DNA of 64,000 nt from Pseudomonadota bacterium (GTDB lineage: Bacteria > Pseudomonadota > Gammaproteobacteria > Steroidobacterales > Steroidobacteraceae): contig JAFEDU010000003.1 in NCBI GenBank assembly GCA_018241425.1, positions 434,001 through 498,000 on the forward strand, in the 5' to 3' direction. The notes beneath the pieces are model-generated. The model saw only the letters and a list, made by a program, of their open reading frames with translations. It searched no databases and was not told the DNA's origin. A program made the position numbers and the translations under genes. The stretch's first letter is position 1. Each line of letters begins with the position of its first letter. Shown in pieces: positions 25,617 to 36,820 of this stretch.

Positions 25617-27365
25617 ATGCTCGCTGCCACCGTCCGTGCCGGGTGCGTCCTGGCTGCTGCTCTTGCCGTCCTCAGCGGGTGTGCCAAGGCCCCGCCGCCT
25701 GCGCCTCCACCGGCCGCCGCGCGGCCGGACCCGTGGCCGGAGTTCAGCCAGCGCTTCATCGAGCAGTACTTCAAGGCAAACCCGTTCTTCGCCGTCGCCG
25801 CCGGGCGGCATGAGTTCGACGGCCAGATGCCGGACCTGTCGCAGGCGGGCATCGACGCGGAGATCGGCCGCCTCAAGGCCTGGCGCTCCGAGGCCGCAGG
25901 CTTCGACGGCACCGCGCTCACCGAGGCGGAGCGCTTCGAGCGCGAGCACGTGTATGCGGTGCTCGACGGGGATCTCTACGAGCTCGACCGGGCGCGCCTC
26001 CCGTACAGCAATCCCGCCTGGTACATCGAGCAGCTCGACCCGGACGTCTACCTGAACCGGCCGTACGCGCCGCTCGAGGTGCGTCTCAAGGCCTACATCA
26101 CCTACGCGCGCACCATCCCCGGCATCGCCGCCGCCATCCGCGCGAACCTGCACACCCCGCTGCCGCAGGTCTTCATCGCCCGGGCCGTGGACGGCTTCGG
26201 CGGCTTCGCGAGCTTCTACCGCCACGACGTCAAGGCGGCCTTTGCGAAGGTGAACGACCCGCAGCTGCAGAAGGACCTCGCGGACGCCGACGAGGCCGCC
26301 GCGAAGGCGATGGACCAGCTCACGCAGTGGCTCAAGTCCGAGCGTCCCCACGCGCCCGCCGAGGGTTACGCACTGGGCGAGGCGCTGTTCCTGGACATGC
26401 TGAAGAGCACCGAGCAGGTCGGGCTGTCGACCGACGAACTGCTGGCCATCGGGCGCAAGGACCTCGAGCGCAACACCGAGGCGCTGCGCGAGGCCTGCGG
26501 CCGTTACCTGCCCCGGGCGAGCCTGCGCGCGTGCGTCGACAGGATGAACGCCGACAAGGCCCCCGGCGGCGTGCTGGAAGGCGCGCGGGCGCAGCTTACG
26601 GACCTGCGGGCGTTCGTGGTGGCACAGAACCTGGTCACCATCCCGGGCGAGGAGCAGGCGCAGGTTGCCGAGGCGCCGCCCTACAACCGTGCCAACTCGG
26701 CCTACATCAACGTGCCCGGACCCTACGACCACGACGTGCCCTCGGTGTACACGCTCTCCCCGCCGGACCCGGCCTGGAGCGCCAAGGAGCGCGAGGCGTA
26801 CATCCCCGGGCGCGCGAGCCTCCTCTACACCAGCGTGCACGAGGTTTGGCCCGGCCACTTCCTGCAGTTCCTGCACGCCAACCGCAGCCCCTCGAAGATC
26901 ACCGCCCTGTGGGTCGGGTATGCCTACGCGGAAGGGTGGGCGCATTACTGCGAGCAGATGATGTGGGATGCGGGCTTAGGGAACGGGGATCCCGAGCAGC
27001 ACGTCGGCCAGCTGGTCAACGCCCTCGAGCGCGACGTGCGCTTCCTGTCGGCGATCGGGCTGCACGCGCGCGGCATGACGGTTGCCGAGTCCGAGCGCAT
27101 GTTCCGCGACCAGGCCTACATGGACCCGGGCGACTCGCGCCAGCAGGCCGCGCGCGGCACCTACGACGCCGAGTACCTGAAGTACACGCTCGGCAAGCTC
27201 ATGATCATGAAGCTGCGCGAGGACTGGATCGCCGCCCAGGGTGCAACGCCCGGGGCCGACCCGCACGCCGCCTGGCATGCCTTCCACGACCGCTTCCTCG
27301 CGGTGACCGGCCCGATCCCGCTGGTGCGGCGGCAGCTGGTCGGCGAGGGCGGCTCGCTGTTCTAG
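25617..27365 (+). CDS. DUF885 family lipoprotein, putative metallopeptidase
   Basis: 582 residues with lipobox LSGC (Cys 22) followed by a Pro/Ala-rich linker. The DUF885 domain carries the zinc-binding-like HEVWPGH motif at about residues 408-414 and a downstream GYAYAEGWAHYCEQMMW block supplying a candidate Glu ligand, plus GTYDAEYLKYTLGKLMI near the C terminus. The family resembles M32-like metallopeptidases, but substrates are mostly unknown. The protein is probably held at the outer membrane on its periplasmic side. It converges on the LD-carboxypeptidase gene with a four-base overlap. Confidence 0.9.
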   Translation: MLAATVRAGCVLAAALAVLSGCAKAPPPAPPPAAARPDPWPEFSQRFIEQYFKANPFFAVAAGRHEFDGQMPDLSQAGIDAEIGRLKAWRSEAAGFDGTALTEAERFEREHVYAVLDGDLYELDRARLPYSNPAWYIEQLDPDVYLNRPYAPLEVRLKAYITYARTIPGIAAAIRANLHTPLPQVFIARAVDGFGGFASFYRHDVKAAFAKVNDPQLQKDLADADEAAAKAMDQLTQWLKSERPHAPAEGYALGEALFLDMLKSTEQVGLSTDELLAIGRKDLERNTEALREACGRYLPRASLRACVDRMNADKAPGGVLEGARAQLTDLRAFVVAQNLVTIPGEEQAQVAEAPPYNRANSAYINVPGPYDHDVPSVYTLSPPDPAWSAKEREAYIPGRASLLYTSVHEVWPGHFLQFLHANRSPSKITALWVGYAYAEGWAHYCEQMMWDAGLGNGDPEQHVGQLVNALERDVRFLSAIGLHARGMTVAESERMFRDQAYMDPGDSRQQAARGTYDAEYLKYTLGKLMIMKLREDWIAAQGATPGADPHAAWHAFHDRFLAVTGPIPLVRRQLVGEGGSLF

Positions 27366-28270
27366 CGCGCGGCGCCCTCCAGGAAGCTGAGCGTGCGGGC
27401 GCTGGCTTCGAGCCGCACCCGCACGTTCAGCGGCACCGGCTCGTTGTGCTCGCCGTGGCCGATCGGCAGCCCTGCGAGGCACGGCAGGCCGGTGGCACGC
27501 GCGAGCTCGCGCAGCACCTCGCCGCTCGAGTACGGCGCGTCCTTCTCCTCGCAGCCGACGAATTCCCCCAGCGCGAGCCCGCGGACCTTGCCGAATACGC
27601 CGGCGAGGCCCAGGTGCGTCCACATGCGGTCGAGCCGGTAGGGGCGCTCGCCGGTGTCCTCGAGAAGCAGGATCGCGCCGGTGAGGTCCGGCAGGTAGGG
27701 CGTACCCAGGAGGCGCGTGAGCATCGAGAGGTTGCCCCCGATCAGGCGGCCCTCGGCGGCGCCCGGCACGTAGGTCTCGGTGCCGGTGAGCGGCGCGGCC
27801 GGGACATCGGACTCCAGGAGCGCGAACAGCCGCTCGTGCGTTAAGGGCGGCAGGCGGCCGAGCTGGGTGATCACCGGGCCGTGGATGCTCACCCGGCCAT
27901 GGGCGGCGTACCACAGGTGGAGCGCCGTGATGTCCGAGAATCCCACCAGCGGCTTGCGGCCCGGGGGCGGGGACCCCATGAGCGAACCCAGCAGGCGCGT
28001 GGCGCCGTAGCCACCCCGCGCGCAAAACACGGCCCGTGTTCCCGGGTCCTTCAGGGCCGCGGTCAGTTCCGCCAGGCGCCGGGGGTCCTCGCCGGCGAGG
28101 TAGCGGTGCTTCACGAAGATCCCCGGGTCGTACTGCGGGCGGTAGCGCCCGGCGAGTACTCCCAGCCCGGTCTCGAAGGACGGGCGGTCGAAGCCGCTCG
28201 CTGGCGCGATGACGCTCACCGGATCCCCGGGGCGGATGCGGTCAAAGGGCTGCGGGGAGCTTACGGTCAT
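27362..28270 (-). CDS. LD-carboxypeptidase (peptidase family S66, LdcA-type)
   Basis: A 302-residue cytoplasmic serine peptidase that removes the terminal D-Ala from murein tetrapeptides during peptidoglycan recycling. The nucleophile elbow GFSDIT gives Ser112; Glu204 in LLLEDTGERPYRLDR and His272 in LPIGHGEHN complete the Ser-Glu-His triad in the right order. No signal peptide is present, as expected. It is a single gene; about 170 non-coding bases separate it from the divergent small membrane protein. Confidence 0.9.
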   Translation of the reverse strand: MTVSSPQPFDRIRPGDPVSVIAPASGFDRPSFETGLGVLAGRYRPQYDPGIFVKHRYLAGEDPRRLAELTAALKDPGTRAVFCARGGYGATRLLGSLMGSPPPGRKPLVGFSDITALHLWYAAHGRVSIHGPVITQLGRLPPLTHERLFALLESDVPAAPLTGTETYVPGAAEGRLIGGNLSMLTRLLGTPYLPDLTGAILLLEDTGERPYRLDRMWTHLGLAGVFGKVRGLALGEFVGCEEKDAPYSSGEVLRELARATGLPCLAGLPIGHGEHNEPVPLNVRVRLEASARTLSFLEGAAR

Positions 28271-28440
28271 GCCTCACGCTCACGGTCAAGTCGGTCACGC
28301 GAGGCGATTATGGGCCCAACCGCCCCGCGCGGCAGCGCGGCGGTCAAACCCCCGGGGGTATGCTCGCATCCAAGGTATGGGAGGGGACGGCGCGTGCTGG
28401 CGAGGTCAGCGCGGCGCGGGCCCCATTAAAGAGGTGCCCC

Positions 28441-28635
28441 ATGGTTGCGCTGGTGCTGTGGTTCCTGCTTCTGGTGCTGTGCTGGCCACTGGCGATCGCA
28501 GCGCTGGTGCTGTTCCCGATCGTGTGGCTCCTGGCGCTGCCCCTGCGCCTCGTGGGCATCACCGTCGAGGGCTTTTTCGCGCTGTTCCGCGCGCTCGTGA
28601 TGCTGCCGGCGCGCCTGATCGGCGGCCGTCCATAA
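28441..28635 (+). CDS. Small hydrophobic membrane protein (64 aa)
   Basis: Almost the whole protein is hydrophobic, with two closely spaced membrane segments (about 3-25 and 30-45) and a basic C-terminal end (RLIGGRP). A GAGG sits eight bases before the ATG at 28441. An in-frame ATG at 28360 exists, but its extra residues look non-coding. No family is recognised. It could be a membrane stress peptide; this is a guess. Confidence 0.6.
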   Translation: MVALVLWFLLLVLCWPLAIAALVLFPIVWLLALPLRLVGITVEGFFALFRALVMLPARLIGGRP

Positions 28636-28637
28636 GT

Positions 28638-28868
28638 TCAGTCGGCCAGGGCCTTGAGGTCGCGGATCGCGGCGGCCCGGCCGCGGGTGAGCTGGTCCAG
28701 GCGCGCGGCCGCCTGGCGCAACGCCGCCAGGTTCTGGATCGGGGCGTCGTTCAGGCGCCGGTAGGCCGAGCGCGCCGACAGCCACAGGCGGTTCAGGTGC
28801 TCGTAGCGCGCGGCGACTTCACGCCGCAGCGTGATGATGTTGAGGGCACTGGCTTGCATGGGCGCCAT
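28638..28868 (-). CDS. Small helical protein of unknown function (about 76 aa)
   Basis: Reads as one or two amphipathic helices (ITLRREVAARYEHLNRLW, NLAALRQAAARLDQLTRG, RAAAIRDLKALAD) with no cysteines, signal peptide or membrane segment. The start is uncertain: ATG at 28868 and 28859 and GTG at 28910 are all in frame and none has a good ribosome binding site. It lies just downstream of the chemosensory-like operon on the same strand and may be transcribed with it. Confidence 0.5.
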   Translation of the reverse strand: MAPMQASALNIITLRREVAARYEHLNRLWLSARSAYRRLNDAPIQNLAALRQAAARLDQLTRGRAAAIRDLKALAD

Positions 28869-28973
28869 AAAGTCCGTTAAAGCGCAGGGCCGCGAAAGTG
28901 CAGCCGTCACAGTTCGGGTGCGAGTCTAGGCGGGCTGTATTGCGATCGTGCGACGGCCGAAGCGCGGGGCGCT

Positions 28974-29420
28974 TCAGCTGAGCGAGACGACCAGCTTGGC
29001 CGAGTGGCTGCGCCAGTTGATCGGGATGATGAACGAGCGCTGCCCGGGCTTCTGCGGGATCGCCGGCTTCTCGCCCGAGAGCACGCTCGGTACCGAGATC
29101 ACGAAGTCGCGCCCGAAGTCGCGCCGCGCATTGCCGGAGATGGTGTTCGCCACCTCGCCTACGAGGTCGCGCATGGTCTCGTGGCTGAAGTCGTTCTCCT
29201 GCATCTTCATCAGGAGCACCGTGAGCATGGCCTTCGGCGCGGTGAAGTAGACCACGCCCTCGCGCTTGCCGGAGATGTTGATGACGCCGGTGTACTCGTG
29301 CACCGAGGGCGTGCCTTCCATCAGGTACGGCGAGCCGATCGAGGCGGGCTGCTGGGCCGCCACCTCGAAGAAGTTCGTCGTCCCCTCGACGAAGGTCTTG
29401 AGCTCCTGTTCGTACAGCAT
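28974..29420 (-). CDS. cheX: CheX-like chemotaxis phosphatase
   Basis: 148 residues of the CheX/CheC-type phosphatase fold, which dephosphorylates CheY-P. The signature helix is DLVGEVANTISGNARRDFG, with Glu89 and Asn92 as the ExxN catalytic pair. The domain begins with SVHEYTGVINISGKREGVVYF, as in CheX. It is encoded directly after a receiver gene on the same strand, its probable substrate. With no flagellar genes or chemoreceptors in the window, the circuit may control something other than swimming. Confidence 0.85.
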   Translation of the reverse strand: MLYEQELKTFVEGTTNFFEVAAQQPASIGSPYLMEGTPSVHEYTGVINISGKREGVVYFTAPKAMLTVLLMKMQENDFSHETMRDLVGEVANTISGNARRDFGRDFVISVPSVLSGEKPAIPQKPGQRSFIIPINWRSHSAKLVVSLS

Positions 29421-29447
29421 GTGCGCGCGTTCCTTGTTGTCCGTTGC

Positions 29448-29843
29448 CTAGCGCATCAGCTCGGCGATCGCCTCGTTCAGCTGCCGGTCGGTGAAGGGCT
29501 TGTTGAGGAAGCCGTTCGCCCCCTTCTCCATCGCCTCCACGGCGGTCGCCTTGTCGGCGAGCGCCGAGATCACCAGGATCCGCACCGCGGGCTTGAGCTC
29601 CACCAGGCGCCCGATGCACTCGATGCCGTCCATGCGCGGCATGGTGAGGTCCATGGTGACCACGTCCGGGTCGGTCCTGCGGAACAGGTCCAGTGCCTCC
29701 TCGCCGTTGCCGGCCGTGCCGACGAGCTCGAGCTCCTCGAACTGCTGCGAGCGCTCGATGCGCCGGCGCATGATGTTCGAGTCGTCCACGATCATCAGCT
29801 TGTAGGAGCGCTTGCCGTTCACCGGGGCTGCATTGAGTTTCAT
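29448..29843 (-). CDS. Single-domain CheY-like response regulator
   Basis: 131 residues, one receiver domain after a 12-residue basic tail. All catalytic positions are present: acidic pair Asp20-Asp21 (IVDDSNIM), phospho-acceptor Asp65 (VTMDLTMP), Ser93 in VISAL and Lys115 in LNKPF. There is no output domain, so it signals by protein-protein contact or passes phosphate on. It lies between cheX (27 bases) and the CheA-like kinase gene (15 bases), which fits a kinase-regulator-phosphatase set. Confidence 0.92.
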   Translation of the reverse strand: MKLNAAPVNGKRSYKLMIVDDSNIMRRRIERSQQFEELELVGTAGNGEEALDLFRRTDPDVVTMDLTMPRMDGIECIGRLVELKPAVRILVISALADKATAVEAMEKGANGFLNKPFTDRQLNEAIAELMR

Positions 29844-29858
29844 GGAGGTCTTTCCGCC

Positions 29859-32009
<2,151 letters not shown>

Positions 32010-32025
32010 GGGATGCTCCTGTTCT

Positions 32026-34119
32026 CTACTTCTTGGGCAGCTCGAAGCGCAAGATGGTCTTCACCGGCACCTCGACCGCCGACCCGTTGACGACGATCGG
32101 GGCGTAGCGCCAGTGCTTCACGGCGGCCACCGCGGCGCGGTCGAACACGCCCGGCGGCATCGCCTCCACTACGTGCACGTCGCGCGTCTCGCCGTTGCCG
32201 TCCACGATGAAGGCGAGGGTGACCGAGCCGGCGACGCCCTTCTGCAGTGCCTGGTCCGGGTAGTCCGGCGGCGGCGCGCGCAGGCGCTTGAGGCTCGCAG
32301 TGAGCGTCGCCGGGTCGACCGCGGCCGGGCTCTTGGCGGAAGCGGCCTGCTGGACTTGGGCGATGTCCTTGGGGTCCGCGCCGAAGCGGCGTGCGGCGGC
32401 GAGATCCGCATCCGCGCTGCGCCCGGCGCCTAAGGAAGCGCGCGCCCGGTCGAGGAGGTGCGCCGCAAGGTCGCGGCTCACCTCGGCAAGTCCTGCGTTC
32501 GCGGGGTCGCTCGTCTGCAGCTGCCCCAGGTACCAGGCGGCACTGTCCTGCGCCGGGTCGGTGAGGCGGCCATCCCTGATGCGGTCGCGCGCGGCCTGCA
32601 GCGCCTTGTCGGCTTCGGCCTGCGCCGCCTTCTGGCGTGCGCTCGTGAGGTCCTTCTGGAAGGCGAGGATGTCGGCGGGCTTCATGCCGGCGTTGCGCGC
32701 CTCGGCGAGCCAGCGCTCCTCGTCGGCGCCGTTCTTGGCGAGCGCGGCGTCGCGCGCCTTGCGCAGGAAGGCCGCGCCGAGCTCGCGCTGCGTGTGCTGC
32801 GTCACCGGGTTCGCCGGCGCCGCCGTCATGAGCTGCGCGAGGTAGCTCTTGGCGCTGTCGTCGGAATCGGTGAGCCGGCCGTCGCGGATACGGTCCTCCA
32901 CCAGGCCCGACAGGTGCGTAACCTTGGCATCCTCGACGCGGCGGCCGATGTCGGTGCGCCACTTGCCGATCTGGTCCGCGCCGATGTCGCCGGCCGCCTG
33001 CGCCTGGCGCACCAGGGCGCCGGCGTGGTCGAGGTTGCCGTCGGCGAGCGACTTCGCGATTGCGCCGGCGTAGTAGCGCTGGTCGAGCGCCGCCGTGCGG
33101 GCATCGCCCGGGGCCGCGGCCTTGAAGTTGGCGAGCGTCTGCGCGGCTTCGTCGAAACGGCCGGCGTTCAGGGACTCATCGAAACGGCTGGCGAGCACGC
33201 CGGCCACGCGCGCGAGCCCATCACGTGCCTCGGCGTTGTTCGGGTCGGCCGCCACCGCGGAGCGGTAGTACAGGAGCGCGTTGTCGCCGGAGGGCTCGGT
33301 GAAGCGCCGCTCGTGCATGGCGAGGCGCGCCTTCTCGAGCAGGTCATCGACCTTGCCCTGCAGGATCGAGGTATCCGCGACGGGGGCGGCCTCGGGCGTC
33401 GCCTCCGGCGCTGCGGGCGTCGCGCTCGCGGCGGGCGCGGCCGGGGCGGCCACGGGGCTTGCGGCGGCCGGGGTGCTCGCCGGGGCGCGGCCCTGCGAGA
33501 GGTACCAGAAGGCGCCGCCGGCGACGGCAACGACCGCGCAGACCGCCAGTGCGATCAGGGGCAGCTTCGAGCGGCCGGGAGTCCTTTGCGTGCCGCCGGC
33601 GGCGGCGGCCGGCGGGGGCAGGGCACCGACCACCTCGGCCATCGTCACCGGGCGGGCAGGCACTGCGGCGCGTGCGGCGGTCGCCTCCGCGATCGCCCCC
33701 TCGAGCACCGCCTGGGTCTTGCGGGCATCGATGGGGGTGGGCAGCACGGCGAACACCTTGCTGCCCTTGAGCGCCGCGGCGACCTGCTTCTCGGCGCTGC
33801 CGTCGGCGAACACGAGGACCTCGACGCGGGCGCCGCGCGCGAGCGCGGTGTCCACGGTGGCGCGTACGTTCGGCACGGCGCGCGCATCGATCACCAGGAC
33901 CTGGGCGCGCTTGGCCTTCTCCAGTCCCTCGAGCGCGGCTTCCACGGTGTCCACCGGCCGCACCGCGGCCTGGCCATCCAGCACCTGGCCGAGCTCGAGC
34001 AGAAAATCGTCGCGGGTGGTGAGGGCGGTGATGTCGACCGCCGGGCGAGCGCTGGCGCCTGAAGCCGGGGATGTCGCAGTCGCGTTACTGCGGGGGGCAG
34101 TCGAGGGGGCACTGGCCAC
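32026..34119 (-). CDS. Degenerate receiver / membrane segment / repeat region / TonB C-terminal domain fusion
   Basis: 697 residues from a GTG at 34119 that has a GGAGA ribosome binding site seven bases upstream. Residues about 30-145 read as a receiver-like fold: the strand RAQVLVIDAR keeps an Asp (78), but the early acidic pair and the Lys are absent (VLPTPID in the Lys position). One transmembrane helix (185-206) follows, then an Ala/Pro-rich linker (about 212-248), a long helical region with TPR-like repeats (about 255-600), and a TonB C-terminal domain (about 608-697, PPPDYPDQALQKGVAGSV). TonB proteins pass energy to outer-membrane transporters; here the cytoplasmic part could make that depend on signalling. 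First gene of the chemosensory-like operon. Confidence 0.82.
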   Translation of the reverse strand: MASAPSTAPRSNATATSPASGASARPAVDITALTTRDDFLLELGQVLDGQAAVRPVDTVEAALEGLEKAKRAQVLVIDARAVPNVRATVDTALARGARVEVLVFADGSAEKQVAAALKGSKVFAVLPTPIDARKTQAVLEGAIAEATAARAAVPARPVTMAEVVGALPPPAAAAGGTQRTPGRSKLPLIALAVCAVVAVAGGAFWYLSQGRAPASTPAAASPVAAPAAPAASATPAAPEATPEAAPVADTSILQGKVDDLLEKARLAMHERRFTEPSGDNALLYYRSAVAADPNNAEARDGLARVAGVLASRFDESLNAGRFDEAAQTLANFKAAAPGDARTAALDQRYYAGAIAKSLADGNLDHAGALVRQAQAAGDIGADQIGKWRTDIGRRVEDAKVTHLSGLVEDRIRDGRLTDSDDSAKSYLAQLMTAAPANPVTQHTQRELGAAFLRKARDAALAKNGADEERWLAEARNAGMKPADILAFQKDLTSARQKAAQAEADKALQAARDRIRDGRLTDPAQDSAAWYLGQLQTSDPANAGLAEVSRDLAAHLLDRARASLGAGRSADADLAAARRFGADPKDIAQVQQAASAKSPAAVDPATLTASLKRLRAPPPDYPDQALQKGVAGSVTLAFIVDGNGETRDVHVVEAMPPGVFDRAAVAAVKHWRYAPIVVNGSAVEVPVKTILRFELPKK

Positions 34120-34825
34120 GGTGCGTCTCCAAGGTCCTAGAGGGCGCGGGTTCCCTGAATCACGCCACGCCGCTGTTTCGTTTCGGTCGGGGGCGGCGTC
34201 CGCCACAAGCTGCTGAGCACGCGCGCAAAATCCCGTCGCCTGAGCATATGTAGCCTCTCGGGAATCGCAGTGCCGCAGTTCACAATAACGACAGCCCTCG
34301 TCGGGGCGGCGCGACGCCGAGGCTGTAGGACATGAAGCAGCGCTCGCTTTGCGTAGCTGCCAGGCAATCTGGCACGGCAGATGCTGTGTTCTGGTCCCCA
34401 TGAGGGTCGCAACGCTCACGCAGGGCACGCCGCGCACCGGGGCATTTACCGCGTTTGCGGACGCAGAACCGCGGCTGCAGCGCCTGAAGGCCGCGCGCGG
34501 TCAGCGTTCGTTCAGCTTTCCCGACGCCCGCCGGAAGTGCAGGCTGGCCGCGCTGCGCACCACGGGGGTGCGGGCCGGCGCAAATCAGTCACTTGCGCGG
34601 CGGCCGCGCCGGCGCTTACACGCTAGTTCGAATTGGGGGTGGCGTTCCGGGGTGCTGCAAGTGAACAATCGGGCGCTGTGACCGTCTTAACGTAATGAAG
34701 TGATCAGGAATGGAACGCCGTCACTTTATGGATGAGGAGTTCGGACTAAGTTAAGAACCGCTGGCGACGCCGGCATCACCACCGGCGCCCGGCGAGGCTC
34801 GAGAGCTCAACGGGAGGGAGGGACG
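34120..34825. other. 706-base intergenic region between divergent operons
   Basis: This is the longest non-coding stretch in the window. It separates the minus-strand receiver/TonB operon from the plus-strand prkA operon, so it should hold both promoters. I can see one small ORF with a ribosome binding site on the minus strand (34137-34247), an imperfect hairpin on the minus strand around 34290-34323, a hairpin at 34768-34787 (CGCCGG/CCGGCG) in the prkA leader and a locally AT-richer patch at 34680-34760. No confident -35/-10 pair, tRNA or known riboswitch was recognised. Longer ORFs drawn across it have no protein-like character. Confidence 0.6.
34137..34247 (-). CDS. Possible 36-residue small protein or leader peptide upstream of the TonB-type gene
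   Basis: An ATG at 34247 is preceded by GAGAGG with about seven bases spacing and opens a 36-codon frame, MLRRRDFARVLSSLW followed by a Thr/Pro/Arg-rich end, closing with TAG 17 bases before the GTG start of the TonB-type gene. The peptide is basic and could be a leader that couples translation to the operon. Nothing but the ribosome binding site and position supports it. Confidence 0.25.
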   Translation of the reverse strand: MLRRRDFARVLSSLWRTPPPTETKQRRGVIQGTRAL

Positions 34826-36784
34826 ATGCGACCGCTCGCTGACCAGAATTCCCACGGCAGTACTGCCGAGTTCATCGATACGCTGAGTTCCTTCAGCCGC
34901 CTGCACCGCGCCCAGCGCTGGGAAGGCACCTTCGGCGATTTCCTCGCCAACATCCTGCCGGGCAACCCCGCAGCGCTCGCGCGCAGCAGCCACGAGTACA
35001 TCTGGGACATGTTGCGCTGGCACGGCCGCAGCAGCGCCGGGGAGCTCACCGAGAGCCAGAAGGCGCGCGAGCTGTTCAAGCGCGAGCTGTTCGGCATCGA
35101 CGAGCCGCTCGCGCGCGTGGTGGACTACTTCAAGGCCGCCGCCGCCGGCTCGGACGTCGGGCGCCGGCTGCTGCTGCTGCTGGGCCCTCCCTCGGGCGGC
35201 AAGTCGACACTCGCGATCCTCCTGAAGCGCGGCCTCGAGGAATACAGCCGCACCGATGAGGGCGCGATCTACGCCATCCGCGGTTCGCCGCTGCGCGAGA
35301 ATCCGCTGAACCTGATCCCGGCGAGCCTGCGAGCGGAGTTCCGCGAGCGCTACGGGGTCGCGATCCAGGGCGAGCTCTCCCCGTGGGCGCGCGACTTCGT
35401 CGAGCGCGAGTACGAGGGCGACTTCGTGCGCGTGCCGGTGGAGCGGGTGTTCATCACCGAGGCCTCGCGCATCGGCATCGGCACCTACGCCCCGCACGAC
35501 CCCACCACTGCCGACATCGCCGACCTCGTAGGCTCGGTGGACCTGGCGAAGGTGGCGCAGATCGGCGATGAGGGCGACCCGCGCGCCTGGTCCTGGTCGG
35601 GCGCGGTGTACGCCGCCAGCCGCGGCGTGCTGGAGATGATCGAGATCCTCAAGGTGAAGCGCGAGTTCCTCTACCTGCTGCTCACGCTGACGCAGGAGAA
35701 GAACGTCAAGGTGTCGCGCTTCCCGCTGATCCACCTCGACGAGACGATCCTCGCGCACACCAACCTCGCCGAGTTCCACAAGTTCCTGCAGGAGAAGGAG
35801 AACGAGGCGCTGCTCGACCGCATGGTGATCATCAAGGTCCCCTACGCGTTCTCCTACCGCGACGAGTCGCGCATCTACCAGAAGCTGGTCTCCGGGGCCC
35901 CGGCGTTCCGCAACGTGCACCTGGACCCGCACGTGCTGAACCTCGCCTCCGTGTTCGCGATCCTCACGCGCCTCGCCAAGCCCGAGCGCGAGGGCCTGGA
36001 CATCGCCAAGAAGCTGCGCCTGTACGCCGGCGAGGCCGTCGAGGGCGTGCCGGAATCGGAGGCCGTGCGCCTTCACGCGGAGGTCCCCGAGGAGGGCATG
36101 AACGGGGTCTCGCCGCGCTTCGTCATCAACGCCATCTCCAACGCCATCACCCGCGGCAACACCCACTCGCTCACCAGCATGGAGCTGCTGCTCGCCCTCA
36201 AGGACGCCATCGAGAACGATGCGCGCATGGATGCCAAGCAGAAGAAGGCCTGGATCGACCACCTGGTCACCGCGCGCAAGGAGTTCTACAACCGCTGGGT
36301 CAAGGAGGACGTGCATCGCGCGATGTTCGCCTCCTTCGAGGCGGAGGCGCAGCAGCTCTTGGAGAAGTACCTGGACGAGGTCGAGGCCTCGCTCGACCAC
36401 CGCCAGGTGGCCGACCCGATCAGCGGCGAGAACCGCGCCGCGGACGAGCGCTTCCTGCGCTCGGTCGAGGAGAAGATCAAGGTCTCCGACTCCGGCAAGA
36501 TGTCGTTCCGCCAGGAGGTGGTGCGCAAGGCCATGGTGGCCTACAAGGCCGGGGAGAAGTTCAAGCTCGGGAGCCACGCGCGCATGCGCGAGGCCATCGA
36601 GCAGTACCTGTTCGAGGAGCGCCGCGACGTGCTGCGCCTGGTGACCTCCACGGCGCGCCCGGACGAGGATGCGCGCCAGAAGATCTCGGTGGTGCAGCAG
36701 CGGCTGGTCACCGAGTACGGCTACGACGAGCACAGCGCCAAGGAGGCGCTGAGCTACGTGACCACCCTGCTCGCGCAGGAGTAG
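34826..36784 (+). CDS. prkA: PrkA/YeaG serine protein kinase
   Basis: 652 residues, full length. The N-terminal AAA+-like domain has the Walker A motif GPPSGGKST at 120-128 (LLLLLGPPSGGKSTLA); EGTFGDFLANILP and HEYIWDMLRWHG precede it as in E. coli YeaG. A HPr-kinase-like C-terminal domain follows. In enterobacteria YeaG works with YeaH in nitrogen starvation and stationary phase under RpoS. A strong GGGAGGGAGGGA stretch precedes the ATG. yeaH and spoVR follow on the same strand, the usual three-gene stress operon. The tight leader hairpin at 34768-34787 lies within the 5' untranslated region. Confidence 0.95.
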   Translation: MRPLADQNSHGSTAEFIDTLSSFSRLHRAQRWEGTFGDFLANILPGNPAALARSSHEYIWDMLRWHGRSSAGELTESQKARELFKRELFGIDEPLARVVDYFKAAAAGSDVGRRLLLLLGPPSGGKSTLAILLKRGLEEYSRTDEGAIYAIRGSPLRENPLNLIPASLRAEFRERYGVAIQGELSPWARDFVEREYEGDFVRVPVERVFITEASRIGIGTYAPHDPTTADIADLVGSVDLAKVAQIGDEGDPRAWSWSGAVYAASRGVLEMIEILKVKREFLYLLLTLTQEKNVKVSRFPLIHLDETILAHTNLAEFHKFLQEKENEALLDRMVIIKVPYAFSYRDESRIYQKLVSGAPAFRNVHLDPHVLNLASVFAILTRLAKPEREGLDIAKKLRLYAGEAVEGVPESEAVRLHAEVPEEGMNGVSPRFVINAISNAITRGNTHSLTSMELLLALKDAIENDARMDAKQKKAWIDHLVTARKEFYNRWVKEDVHRAMFASFEAEAQQLLEKYLDEVEASLDHRQVADPISGENRAADERFLRSVEEKIKVSDSGKMSFRQEVVRKAMVAYKAGEKFKLGSHARMREAIEQYLFEERRDVLRLVTSTARPDEDARQKISVVQQRLVTEYGYDEHSAKEALSYVTTLLAQE

Positions 36785-36820
36785 CGATTCCCCCGGCAAG
36801 GAGACGAGCGAACCCACCCC

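Noticed and set aside
34622..34640. GTTCGAATT resembling a tRNA T-loop
   Set aside because: Flanking bases do not pair as a T stem, and no acceptor, D or anticodon arms can be drawn.
34349..34681. A 110-codon plus-strand ORF in the large intergenic gap
   Set aside because: No ribosome binding site and no protein-like pattern; the region is better read as regulatory.
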